64,000 bases of DNA from contig CAWEQO010000012.1 in the NCBI GenBank assembly GCA_963811225.1, positions 744,001 through 808,000 of the forward strand. Reading direction: 5' to 3'. The stretch comes from CAWEQO01 sp963811225 (GTDB taxonomy: Bacteria > Chloroflexota > Anaerolineae > Anaerolineales > Anaerolineaceae). Positions 30,638-39,251 of this stretch are shown piece after piece. Under the pieces are notes generated by a model that saw nothing but the letters and a program-made list of their open reading frames with translations, ran no database searches and had not been told where the DNA came from. Position numbers and translations under genes: made by a program. How positions within the stretch are numbered: the stretch's first letter is position 1; each line of letters begins with the position of its first letter.

Positions 30638-32053
30638 ATGGTTTCGATACGAGAAATGACGTCCCGGATTGGCGGCAAGATCGCTGGAATGCAGCGGTCC
30701 AGTCAGGTGATCGCGCCGCCCGATCCGGGCGTTTCCCATTACGTCCGTGAAGAGGGTCTCAGCAAGGTGCGCTTACACCTGCGGGTCGAGCCGGACGGCT
30801 CCGGCCTGCTGATGGCCAATGCCGCCCGGGCTTATCACTTCAACCCCACCGCCACCTACATGGCCTACCTGTGGTTGAAAGAGGCGCCCGAGCCCCAGGC
30901 TGTCGCCGGGCTGACCTATCACTACCACGTCTCCGCCGCACAGGCCCGCCAGGATTACGCCGCTTTCTCGCAGCAGATGACCTTGATCGCCTCGCCGGAC
31001 GGCGCCTGCCCGATCTGTGAGCTCGATCTGGAGACCAGTGCACCCTTCTCCGACCGGCCCTCGGCCCCCTACCGCATGGATCTGGCCATCACATACCGCT
31101 GCCAGAACGACTGCGCCCACTGCTACAACGCTCGCTCACGACAACAGCCAGAGCTGACCACCGAGCAGTGGAAGCAGGTCCTCGACCGGTTGTGGGAGAT
31201 TGGCATCCCGCACATCGTTTTCACCGGCGGCGAGCCCACCCTACGCAAAGACCTGCCTGAACTGGTGGCCCACGCCGAGCGCAACGGTCAGATCACCGGG
31301 ATTAACACCAACGGCCGCCTGCTCAAAGACCCGGCCCTGGTGCAAAAGCTGGTCGATGCCGGTCTGGATCACGCCCAGATCACGCTCGAGTCGCACGCTC
31401 CAGCCATTCATGACCGGATGGTCCAGCGCAAAGGCGCCTGGGAGGAGACCGTTGCCGGGGTCAGAAACGCCCTGGACAGCCGCATGTTCGTCATGACGAA
31501 CACAACCATGCTGCAAGATAACGCTCCCTACCTGGAAGACACCCTGCGCTTCCTGGCCGAGCTGGGCGTGCCCACCGTTGGCCTCAATGCCTTGATCTAC
31601 TCCGGCCACGGCGCCTCGGTCGGCACCGGGCTGGCCGAAGCCAGCCTTCCGCCCCTGCTCGATCTCGCCCGCACCGCTACCCAGCGCAGCGGCCAGCGCC
31701 TGATCTGGTACACCCCCACCCAATACTGCCATTTCGATCCAATCCAGCTGGAGCTGGGCGTCAAAGGCTGCACCGCCGCCCTCTATAACATGTGCATCGA
31801 GCCAGACGGCAGCGCCATCCCCTGCCAATCCTACTACCAATCCCTCGGAAATATGCTCAGCGACCCCTGGGAATCGATTTGGAATCACGATCTGGCCATC
31901 TCCTTGCGCGAGCGCAGGGAAGTGCCTGAAGCCTGCACATCCTGCTCGCTGCTGCCCGAGTGCGGCGGAGGCTGCCCCCTGGCCCGCACCGCCGGGATCG
32001 CTGCGCCGGTTCCCGTCCACCCCCTCTCGTCAGGAACGGAGAGTTTGCCATGA
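30638..32053 (+). CDS. Radical SAM/SPASM enzyme with N-terminal PqqD/RRE-like domain
   Basis: 471 residues. The N-terminal region (about 40-115: RLHLRVEPDGSGLLMANAAR) resembles the PqqD/RRE peptide-binding fold. A CPIC pair follows at 124-127. The radical SAM core (about 145-340) has Cys155-x3-Cys159-x2-Cys162 in TYRCQNDCAHCYN and FTGGEPTLRKDL. The C-terminal SPASM region has GCTAALYNMCIEPDGSAIPCQ and CTSCSLLPECGGGC, room for one or two extra iron-sulfur clusters. Such enzymes typically modify ribosomal peptides or protein ends (thioether, epimer or C-C links). GGAG precedes the ATG. The stop overlaps the next start as ATGA. Confidence 0.93.
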   Translation: MVSIREMTSRIGGKIAGMQRSSQVIAPPDPGVSHYVREEGLSKVRLHLRVEPDGSGLLMANAARAYHFNPTATYMAYLWLKEAPEPQAVAGLTYHYHVSAAQARQDYAAFSQQMTLIASPDGACPICELDLETSAPFSDRPSAPYRMDLAITYRCQNDCAHCYNARSRQQPELTTEQWKQVLDRLWEIGIPHIVFTGGEPTLRKDLPELVAHAERNGQITGINTNGRLLKDPALVQKLVDAGLDHAQITLESHAPAIHDRMVQRKGAWEETVAGVRNALDSRMFVMTNTTMLQDNAPYLEDTLRFLAELGVPTVGLNALIYSGHGASVGTGLAEASLPPLLDLARTATQRSGQRLIWYTPTQYCHFDPIQLELGVKGCTAALYNMCIEPDGSAIPCQSYYQSLGNMLSDPWESIWNHDLAISLRERREVPEACTSCSLLPECGGGCPLARTAGIAAPVPVHPLSSGTESLP

Positions 32054-33210
32054 ATACGATCAACAACTTATTCGAACGTTTCTTCCCGTCCGCCCGCCCG
32101 CTTCCTCCCGGCGTCTATCACTACCAGGCTCCCACCGACGCACCCAAGCCCTACCGTCTGCACTTACGCATCGAGAACGACGGCAGCGGCATCCTGATCA
32201 TCAACGCCAGTACCGTGCTGCACCTCAATCATACCGCCACTGAGTTTGCTTATCACCTGATCCAGGAGACCCCTGAAGAGGAAGTCATCCGCCAGGTGAT
32301 CAAACGGTACAACGTCTCCGGTGAGGAAGCCCGCCGCGACTTCAAAGACCTCAAAGACCGCATGGAGGCGCTGATCGTCACCCCCGATCTCGACCCGGTT
32401 ACCTTCCTCGATTTCGATCGCAAGGAGCCCTACTCCGGCGACCTCTCGGCTCCGTACCGCATCGACTGTGCGCTGACCTACCAGCTCCCCGAGGAGCGCG
32501 TTACCGGCATTACCCCCGTCGACCGGGTCAAGCGCGAGCTGCGCACCGCAGAGTGGAAAACGATCCTCAAGAAAGCCTGGGACGCCGGGGTGCCGCACGC
32601 CATCTTTACCGGCGGCGAGCCCACCCTGCGGCCCGATCTGGTCGAGCTGGTTCAATACACTGAGGATCTCGGCATGGTCGTCGGCTTGATCTCCGCGGGC
32701 CATCGCCTCACCGACACCGATTTCCTGCACCAGCTGCTGACCGCCGGTCTGGACCACCTCATGCTGGTTCTCGACCCGACCGATGAGGTCGCCTGGGAAG
32801 CCCTGCGAGACGTCATGCCTGAAGACCTCTTCACGACCGTTCACCTGACCATCACGCCAGACAACGCCCGGATCATCGAGGAAGAAATCCGGCAGCTGGC
32901 CATCCGCGGCGTGACCTCGCTCTCGCTCAGCGCTAACGACCTCGAACTGAAAGATGTCGTCACCCACGCCCGCCAGGTGGCCTCTGAGCTGGACATGAGC
33001 ATGGTCTGGGATCTGCCCGTGCCCTACTCCAACCAGAACCCGGTCTCGCTGGAAATGGAAAACGGCGAAACGCCTCCCGAAGGCGGCGGACAGGCCTGGG
33101 TCTACGTCGAGCCCGACGGAGATGTGCTGCCCACTCAGGGCGATCTCACTCTGATGGGCAACCTGCTCGACAACTCGTGGGAAAATGTGTGGGCCAAACG
33201 TCCGAAGTGA
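32050..33210 (+). CDS. Pseudo-radical SAM paralogue lacking all cluster cysteines
   Basis: 386 residues from the ATG at 32050, inside ATGA shared with the previous stop. It has the same PqqD-like N-terminus (RLHLRIENDGSGILIINAS) and the same order of strands, including IFTGGEPTLRPDLVELVQ. The CxxxCxxC motif of the partner is replaced without any gap by Leu146, Arg150 and Gly153 (TYQLPEERVTG). The SPASM end reads VYVEPDGDVLPTQGDLTLMGNLL with no cysteine. The frame is intact, so this is not a frameshift artefact. It should not hold a cluster or cleave SAM; a scaffold or substrate-delivery partner of the active enzyme is the likely role. Confidence 0.9.
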   Translation: MNTINNLFERFFPSARPLPPGVYHYQAPTDAPKPYRLHLRIENDGSGILIINASTVLHLNHTATEFAYHLIQETPEEEVIRQVIKRYNVSGEEARRDFKDLKDRMEALIVTPDLDPVTFLDFDRKEPYSGDLSAPYRIDCALTYQLPEERVTGITPVDRVKRELRTAEWKTILKKAWDAGVPHAIFTGGEPTLRPDLVELVQYTEDLGMVVGLISAGHRLTDTDFLHQLLTAGLDHLMLVLDPTDEVAWEALRDVMPEDLFTTVHLTITPDNARIIEEEIRQLAIRGVTSLSLSANDLELKDVVTHARQVASELDMSMVWDLPVPYSNQNPVSLEMENGETPPEGGGQAWVYVEPDGDVLPTQGDLTLMGNLLDNSWENVWAKRPK

Positions 33211-33953
33211 ACCCTTCTGACTGGCAAGCTCGCTTCCGGCAGCAAACGCGCTGGACCTCCGCGGTCCGGCGCTATCTCTATCCACGCCTCGGGCTCGGGC
33301 ATACCGCACGCGTCCTGGAGGTCGGCTGCGGGCCAGGCGCCATCCTCGACGATCTGCGCCAGTCAACCACTGCCAGCATCCAGGGCCTGGACATTCGCTT
33401 CGACTTCCTGCGCCTGGCCCAATCGACCGCACCTACCTCCCCGCTTACCTGCGGCAACGCCCTGACGCTGCCCTATGCGGACGGCTCCTTCGATGTTACC
33501 CTTTGCCACTACCTGCTGCTGTGGCTCTCAAACCCAGGGCAAGCCCTGGCCGAAATGCGCCGCGTCACCCGTCTCGGCGGCTTCGTCGCAGCCCTGGCCG
33601 AACCGGATTATCCCGCTCGCATCGACTATCCGGACGAACTGGCCGCGCTTGGCCGGCTGCAATCCCAATCCCTCGCCTCCCAGGGCGCGGACCCATCCAT
33701 CGGCAAGCGCCTGCTGGCGTTGTTCCAAGAAGCCGGGCTGCAAGAGGTCCAGGCCGGACTGGTTGGTGGCGAGTGGGGTCAGCCGGTGAACCCGGATTTT
33801 CTCCAATCCGAGTGGGCAGTGCTGGAGCAAGACCTCAAAGGTCACATTACCCGCGAAGAATTCTTCCGCCTGCGCCAGGTCGACCGGTCCGCCTGGGAGC
33901 AGGGAACTCGCATCCTTTACGTTCCCACCTTCTACGCCTGGGGAAGAGGATAA
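33207..33953 (+). CDS. Class I SAM-dependent methyltransferase
   Basis: 248 residues from the GTG at 33207, overlapping the previous stop as GTGA. SAM-binding motif I VLEVGCGPGA (around residue 35), motif II LDIRFDFL, then DGSFDVTLCHYLLLWL and MRRVTRLGGFVAALAEPDY are the usual Methyltransf_11 elements. Similar enzymes act on small molecules or proteins. The tight coupling to the pseudo-radical SAM gene says it acts in the same process, perhaps methylating the modified tail or a cofactor. The target is not known. Confidence 0.9.
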   Translation: MNPSDWQARFRQQTRWTSAVRRYLYPRLGLGHTARVLEVGCGPGAILDDLRQSTTASIQGLDIRFDFLRLAQSTAPTSPLTCGNALTLPYADGSFDVTLCHYLLLWLSNPGQALAEMRRVTRLGGFVAALAEPDYPARIDYPDELAALGRLQSQSLASQGADPSIGKRLLALFQEAGLQEVQAGLVGGEWGQPVNPDFLQSEWAVLEQDLKGHITREEFFRLRQVDRSAWEQGTRILYVPTFYAWGRG

Positions 33954-33989
33954 CCGGCTCGCTCCAAGGCTGCAGGCCCTAAACACAGC

Positions 33990-35661
33990 CTGAGAATGAA
34001 AAACAGGAAATGTGAAAAGCATTGGTAAAAAGACCAGAAAGGAAGTAGGATGGAGGATTTCGGGAGGCGAGATCAAAACTGGGAAAGGCGAAAAGACAAC
34101 AACGGACAATAGGAAAGACAACTACCCCAGATCATAGCACTTGGGGAGAGAGAATGAGGAAAGAGAACCGCGGGAGATGCTTGTTAGGAAGTATCGAGGG
34201 GTGAGGAGAGCAGTGCGAGCAAGGCTCGATCTTCGAGGCGAAGATTGCGCCAGGCTTCGAGCAAACGGTAGGCGATGTTTTTCAAGGAACCCAGTCCTTT
34301 GGGGAAGGTGCGAGTAAAGGCAGGGCCTTTGGCTATGAGTTGAAAGAAGAGCAGGGCAATCTGCAGGAGCAAGTAGAAGACTTTGTGAGCCGTTTCGTTC
34401 TGGCTAAAGACGTGTTCCAAGGCAAAGCCACCGTTTTTCTGGAGGTTGAAGCCCTCATTCTCAATTTTCCAGCGCAGCCGACCAGCTTGATTGGCAATGG
34501 TGGGCGCATTGGTGGAGAGCAGGGTGAAATTGGTGAACCATTTGAACTTGGTCGGTTGCTCCCTCTTGGTGGGAATCGTTTCGACACACTCCAAAACGTT
34601 GAGAGAATGGCTCCGATTGTCACTATCAGTGTAGGCGATGCTATTCATCCAGCGATAGACTTGCCGAACGCCTTTGTCTAGCACGATTTCCTTTCGGTTT
34701 TCGGGTGGGAGAGCCAATAATGCTTCGAATTCCTGATTCACGCTGGGTAAATCTTCATCGGTCAACCAATCAGGTATTTCCACTCCTTCTTTTTACACAC
34801 TTCTAGGGTGGGGCCGCCCGCAAAGAGACCGTCCAACAACAAACAAAAGTTGGTCTGTGGAAAGCGCTGCTTTAGACGATCCGCAGACGGTAGAACGCTT
34901 TCAGTTCACAATCTTGCTTGGTGGCTTGCGGATCGCTATTCTCGATGAATTCCGTCATCAAGGATAAAGCGTAGCTATTGGCAGTCACCAATTTTGCTTC
35001 CAATACCGGATGATAGTAAAGGGTCTGACCATTCGAGAGTTTACGGGTCAGGCAGGTGTCACAATGCCGCTCGTGATAGGTCAACACCCGGTGCCGTCCA
35101 TTGCTACCAAAAAATAGACCCAAACAGCCGCCAACGGCGCAATTCTACCGTCGCTATGACCTTTCCATCAACCGGCAGACGACTTCCTGCACCTCTTCTA
35201 CCTTCAGCCGTTGGTAGTTATAGTTCAGCGTATCGCTATGCGGAACACTCTCTACCCCAAACAGCGCCGATATTTCTTGCACACTCGCTCATTGCCCCGC
35301 AGTTGGTGATTGACCTGCCGCCGCGCCCCAAATGGCAAATAAACAGCAGTACTCCGGTGAATAACAAGACCTTCAGCGAATAGGTTACCTTCCCCGCTTC
35401 CCGTTGATCACTTACTCCCTGAAATATATCTTTCCATTTCCCACCATACTGCTGTGCCGTCCGGAAAAACAAACTCAGTATCTGTTTTTGGGCTTCGTCT
35501 TCAAATCCTCCCCCTGATTTTTCCCTTTTCGCTCTGCATTTGCTTCCTGCATGGTATTATTAAGCTCCTGGTTGGTATATTGGCTGTCTGTTCACAACTC
35601 CAATATACTCAACCAGGTTTTTTTGTGGGCTTTTTCCTACCTTTTTCTAATTCATTCTCAG
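33990..35661 (-). mobile_element. Insertion sequence, copy 2, inverted and degraded
   Basis: 1672 bp, nearly identical to the element at 18097-19780 but in the opposite direction and with many one-base gaps. Both terminal repeats read CTGAGAATGAA, one A shorter than in copy 1. GTTTAGGGC occurs just outside both ends (about 33976-33984 and 35664-35672 on the minus strand), a likely trace of target duplication. Confidence 0.88.
34184..35552 (-). pseudogene. Transposase of IS copy 2, frame broken several times
   Basis: Aligned with the intact copy, the gene starts at 35552 but shifts frame repeatedly: after ICHLG, before the TYHERHC region, after KAFYRL, and around KKEW...LTDEDLPS. Several shifts coincide with homopolymer length changes (for example CCCC in copy 1 against CCC here). 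The C-terminal 190 residues, including the catalytic Glu region WKIENEG, are open. No working transposase can be made from this copy as written. Confidence 0.88.
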
Positions 35662-35728
35662 ATGCCCTAAACACAAATTCCTTCTTTCGCTATATACTAT
35701 TCCATATCCCTCTCACCAGGAGCATCCC

Positions 35729-37124
35729 TTGTCCTCCAAACCCAAACATTCCGGCCGCACCCTGTTTGCACTCGGCTTCGGATTCTTGATCGATCAAGGC
35801 GAATCTGAGGCCATGGGCGTGCTGGTGCCCATCATCCAATCCATGTACGGCGTCAGCTTCGTCATGGTCGGGCTGATGACCACCTTGCGCAACATTACTC
35901 AGACCGTCAGCGCCCCGCTGTGGGGTTACGCCGCCGACCGCTTCTCGCGCAAGAAAGTGCTGGTCTTCGGCACGGGCATCTGGGGCTTATGGACCATCGC
36001 CGTCGGTCTGATGCCCAACTTCACCGCCATGCTTGTGGTGCGCGCCATCTCCGGTCTAGGCCTGGGAGCGCTCATGCCCGCCACCTTCTCCCTGCTCGGC
36101 GATCACTACCCCCAGAACCGGCGTGGACGCGCCCTGGGCGTGATCGGCTTCGTCGGCATGATGGGTACGGTGGTCGGGGTGCTGGCGCTGGGCTTCGTCG
36201 CCACCGAGGAGTTGTGGCGATGGGGCTTCGTCGGACTGGGCGTTGCCAGCGTCCTCTCCGGCCTGATCATCTGGCTGTTTGTCGAGGAGCTTCCGCGCGG
36301 CTCGGCTGAGCCCGAGCTGGCCGACATCATCAACGAGCAGAAGGCCAAGCAGTACCAGATCAACTGGCAGGATGTTTTCGGCACCCTGCGCATCCCCACC
36401 ATCTGGGCCGCCATCGCCCAGGGCATCACCGGCACGATGCCTTGGGTTGTCATGGGCTTCTACTTCATCAACTGGCTGGTCACCGAACTTGGCTATGCGA
36501 ATAACATCTCCTTCTCCGACCCGCGGCAGCGCCCCACTGGTCTTCGCCGTGGTGGTAGTCGGCTCGGCTTTCGGCAATTTCATCGGCGGCGCGATCGGTG
36601 ATTTCGCCGAACGTATCAATCCGAAGTATGGGCGCACCATCATCGGCCAGTTCTCAGTCTTCAGTGGGGTGCCCCTGCTCTATCTCCTGCTCTCGCGCGG
36701 CGCCCAGATGAGCTTCGGGCAGCTGATCGGGCTGGCTCTGGTGGCCGCCCTGCTGATCTCCTGGCCCGGTCGCGGCGCCAAAGAGCCGATGATGCAGGCC
36801 GTGGTCCTGCCCGAGGCCCGCTCCAGTGCCTACGCGGTGGTCAATCTGATCGAGGGTGGTCTATCGGCCTTCGCCGGGGTCATCGCCGGCGCTCTGGCCG
36901 ACAAGATCGGTCTGACCAATGCCCTGCTGTGGACGATCCCCTTCCCCTGGATCATCTGCGGCCTGGTCTTCTCGGCCTTCTACTTCACCTATCCGCGTGA
37001 CGCCGCCCGCGTGCGCGAAATCCTCGCACAACGCCGCCAGGAAATGCTCGCTAAGTCCACCCTCGCGACCGCCCCCATTGGGGGGCCAGCCGCCTCGACT
37101 CCTGCCGTTTCGTCCGGCGATTAA
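35729..37124 (+). CDS. MFS transporter, one frame break
   Basis: Starts at TTG with AGGAG six bases upstream. The first frame (to 36520) gives six membrane helices and MFS motifs (GYAADRFSRKKVLVFG between helices 2 and 3; GLGLGALMPATFSLLGDHYP). The second frame, from about 36530, continues GSAPLVFAVVVVGSAFGNFIGG and the last helices to PAVSSGD. One base must be removed near 36520-36530 (in CCCGCGGC) to join them into about 465 residues. A single gene with a sequence error is the simplest view. Substrate unknown. It follows the IS copy that separates it from the radical SAM operon, so it may once have belonged to that operon as an exporter. Confidence 0.8.
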
Positions 37125-37318
37125 GTTCAAACCTTTATCCGCTCCGGCAGTGACAATTTTTCTTCCAGTTCCATGGCACGACCCCACCTGGGCTGCTTAC
37201 CTGCGGCCAAAAATCCGCATTAACTTTGTAAAAGGGGACTCTACTACTTTGGGCTAACACAATAAAGCGCGAAGCCTTTACAAGATCCACAAACCCGGCT
37301 ATAATACTGCCTGTCCTT

Positions 37319-37690
<372 letters not shown>

Positions 37691-37760
37691 GCAATCTTTC
37701 TGTTGGATAAGAGAAGCCTATACCTGCGCTTTGGCCGGTTCCACCTGACCTGCAAGAACC

Positions 37761-38735
37761 TCAGCCGTTTCCCTCTTTTTCCAAGAAAATCGTATACCCC
37801 AAAACACAAGCAGCGAACAGCCCACCAAAAACGACTGCGACCTGCGTGCTCACCCAGGCCGGGAACAGCAGCAGGCCCAGCAGGGGCAAATTCAGCATGA
37901 ACAGCAGTGGGATCAGCGAGTAAACCGGCACGTATGGGACAATCAAGCAGGTTGCTGCGTAAATGGCGGTTGCCCGTTGGCGGTCGGAGAGCTTCTTCCA
38001 AGTAACCGCCAGCAGCGGCAGCACGGCCAGCGACCAGGGAAACAGCGAAATGTTGACGTTCTGCCGGACCAGGTGGTCCACCCCCTGGGTCAGGATGGTC
38101 TCGACGTAAGGCGCCGGCCAAAAGCCGAACGCTGCAAACGAAATCAGCAGTACGGCCCCCGGCACGACTAACACCTTCCAACCGCGGAACTTCCAAAGGT
38201 AAAACAGCGCCAGTGCCATGCCAAGATGCGGCTTCGCTGTCAACAGCAGCGCTGCCGCCCCACCCAGGTAGGGGTTCTTCTTTTTCAAGGCAAACAGTCC
38301 CAATACCGCTCCCAACGCCACCCAGTTATCCACCTGCCCGTAAAAAAAGATCCACACTACCGGCAGCGTGAGCATCAACCAGGGGAAAGAGAAATCCGCA
38401 GCCAAAACCGCCCCGGCCGTGACAATCAAGCTGAACACGTTAAACCAGTGCCATGAATTTGGCAGGGCCGCAATCGGTGAAATCCCTAGATAAATCCAGG
38501 TGGGGAATTGATTGGTGGCCGGATGCTTGACGTAATCCAGCCAGCAGACGAACCAGTCGAAACCGGTGATGGGCAATAAATTGCTCCCGATCACAAGCCC
38601 GGCCAGGATCACCAGTGAGGTGAACTTCCACAGCCTTAACTGCTTAGAGGATAAATAGAGCGGATGGATCAGAAAGGATAGCGCAGCTCGCCAGGATAGC
38701 ATCTCTCGTCTCTCACGGGTTATGAATTCCACCAT
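37761..38735 (-). CDS. Multi-pass membrane protein, probable GT-C/GT87-like glycosyltransferase
   Basis: 324 residues with about eight hydrophobic helices. It opens WKFTSLVILAGLVIGSNLLPITGFDWFVCWLDYVKHPA, where an acidic residue (Asp) lies in the first outside loop, as in GT-C enzymes. The loop GQVDNWVALG and the segment ALKKKNPYLGGAAALLLTAKPHLG are like DUF2029/GT87 polyprenyl-phosphate mannosyltransferases. The family assignment is tentative; only topology and these segments support it. The start may be the ATG at 38702 instead of 38735. Transcribed towards the tRNA-Pro repeats. Confidence 0.65.
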   Translation of the reverse strand: MVEFITRERREMLSWRAALSFLIHPLYLSSKQLRLWKFTSLVILAGLVIGSNLLPITGFDWFVCWLDYVKHPATNQFPTWIYLGISPIAALPNSWHWFNVFSLIVTAGAVLAADFSFPWLMLTLPVVWIFFYGQVDNWVALGAVLGLFALKKKNPYLGGAAALLLTAKPHLGMALALFYLWKFRGWKVLVVPGAVLLISFAAFGFWPAPYVETILTQGVDHLVRQNVNISLFPWSLAVLPLLAVTWKKLSDRQRATAIYAATCLIVPYVPVYSLIPLLFMLNLPLLGLLLFPAWVSTQVAVVFGGLFAACVLGYTIFLEKEGNG

Positions 38736-38908
38736 AAAAGTATAGCAAGTCAGCTATCGTGAGGAAAGCCAAAGAAGCATACAGCCGACTTACAAAATTC
38801 TGTCCTCCTTTATCCCTGCGCCGCTTGCATCACCTGCATGACTACCCGTAAGCGCTGCTCCAGATCCTGCTCGTGCGTAAACCGGATATCATGCGGTGAT
38901 GATTTCTA

Positions 38909-38937
38909 TTGATTTTGACCTGAATTGAATATATACT
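38909..38937 (+). promoter_or_regulatory. Predicted promoter of the 5'-nucleotidase gene
   Basis: TTGATT (38909-38914), 17-base spacer, TATACT (38932-38937). The transcript would begin near 38944. Confidence 0.55.
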
Positions 38938-38943
38938 AAAAGA

Positions 38944-39251
38944 GGCTTGCAACTGTGCGCGGTGCAGTCATATCCGCGGCAGTGAAAAAGCTTTCTCCTG
39001 AACACTTGCAACCGTCGCAATCTCAATGCAGCCACAATTCAGAGGAAAGGTTTTGCCTTTCTGCAGCCAGTGAGAACAGTCCTTCTGTCTGGCCGCCTGA
39101 AACTCACCTTGCTCTCAAGGTGATGTCTCCTGTCGGCTCCCGTCAACAGATTGAAGAATTAAATAAAACGGAGGTGGGGATTACAAGAAACCGTTCAAAC
39201 AGGTCAAGAAGCGAGATACATCGAGAATTTCCATTCAAAATAGGAGCAAAA
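38944..39251 (+). other. Long (about 308-base) leader of the 5'-nucleotidase gene, function unknown
   Basis: Between promoter and ATG lie several small hairpins, for example TCACCTTG/CAAGGTGA near 39104-39124 and AGGAAAGG/CCTTTCT near 39041-39062. No riboswitch class was recognised and no terminator is seen. An in-frame open stretch runs through it but has no ribosome binding site and unlikely composition. The stretch 38736-38908 shows nothing. Confidence 0.45.
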
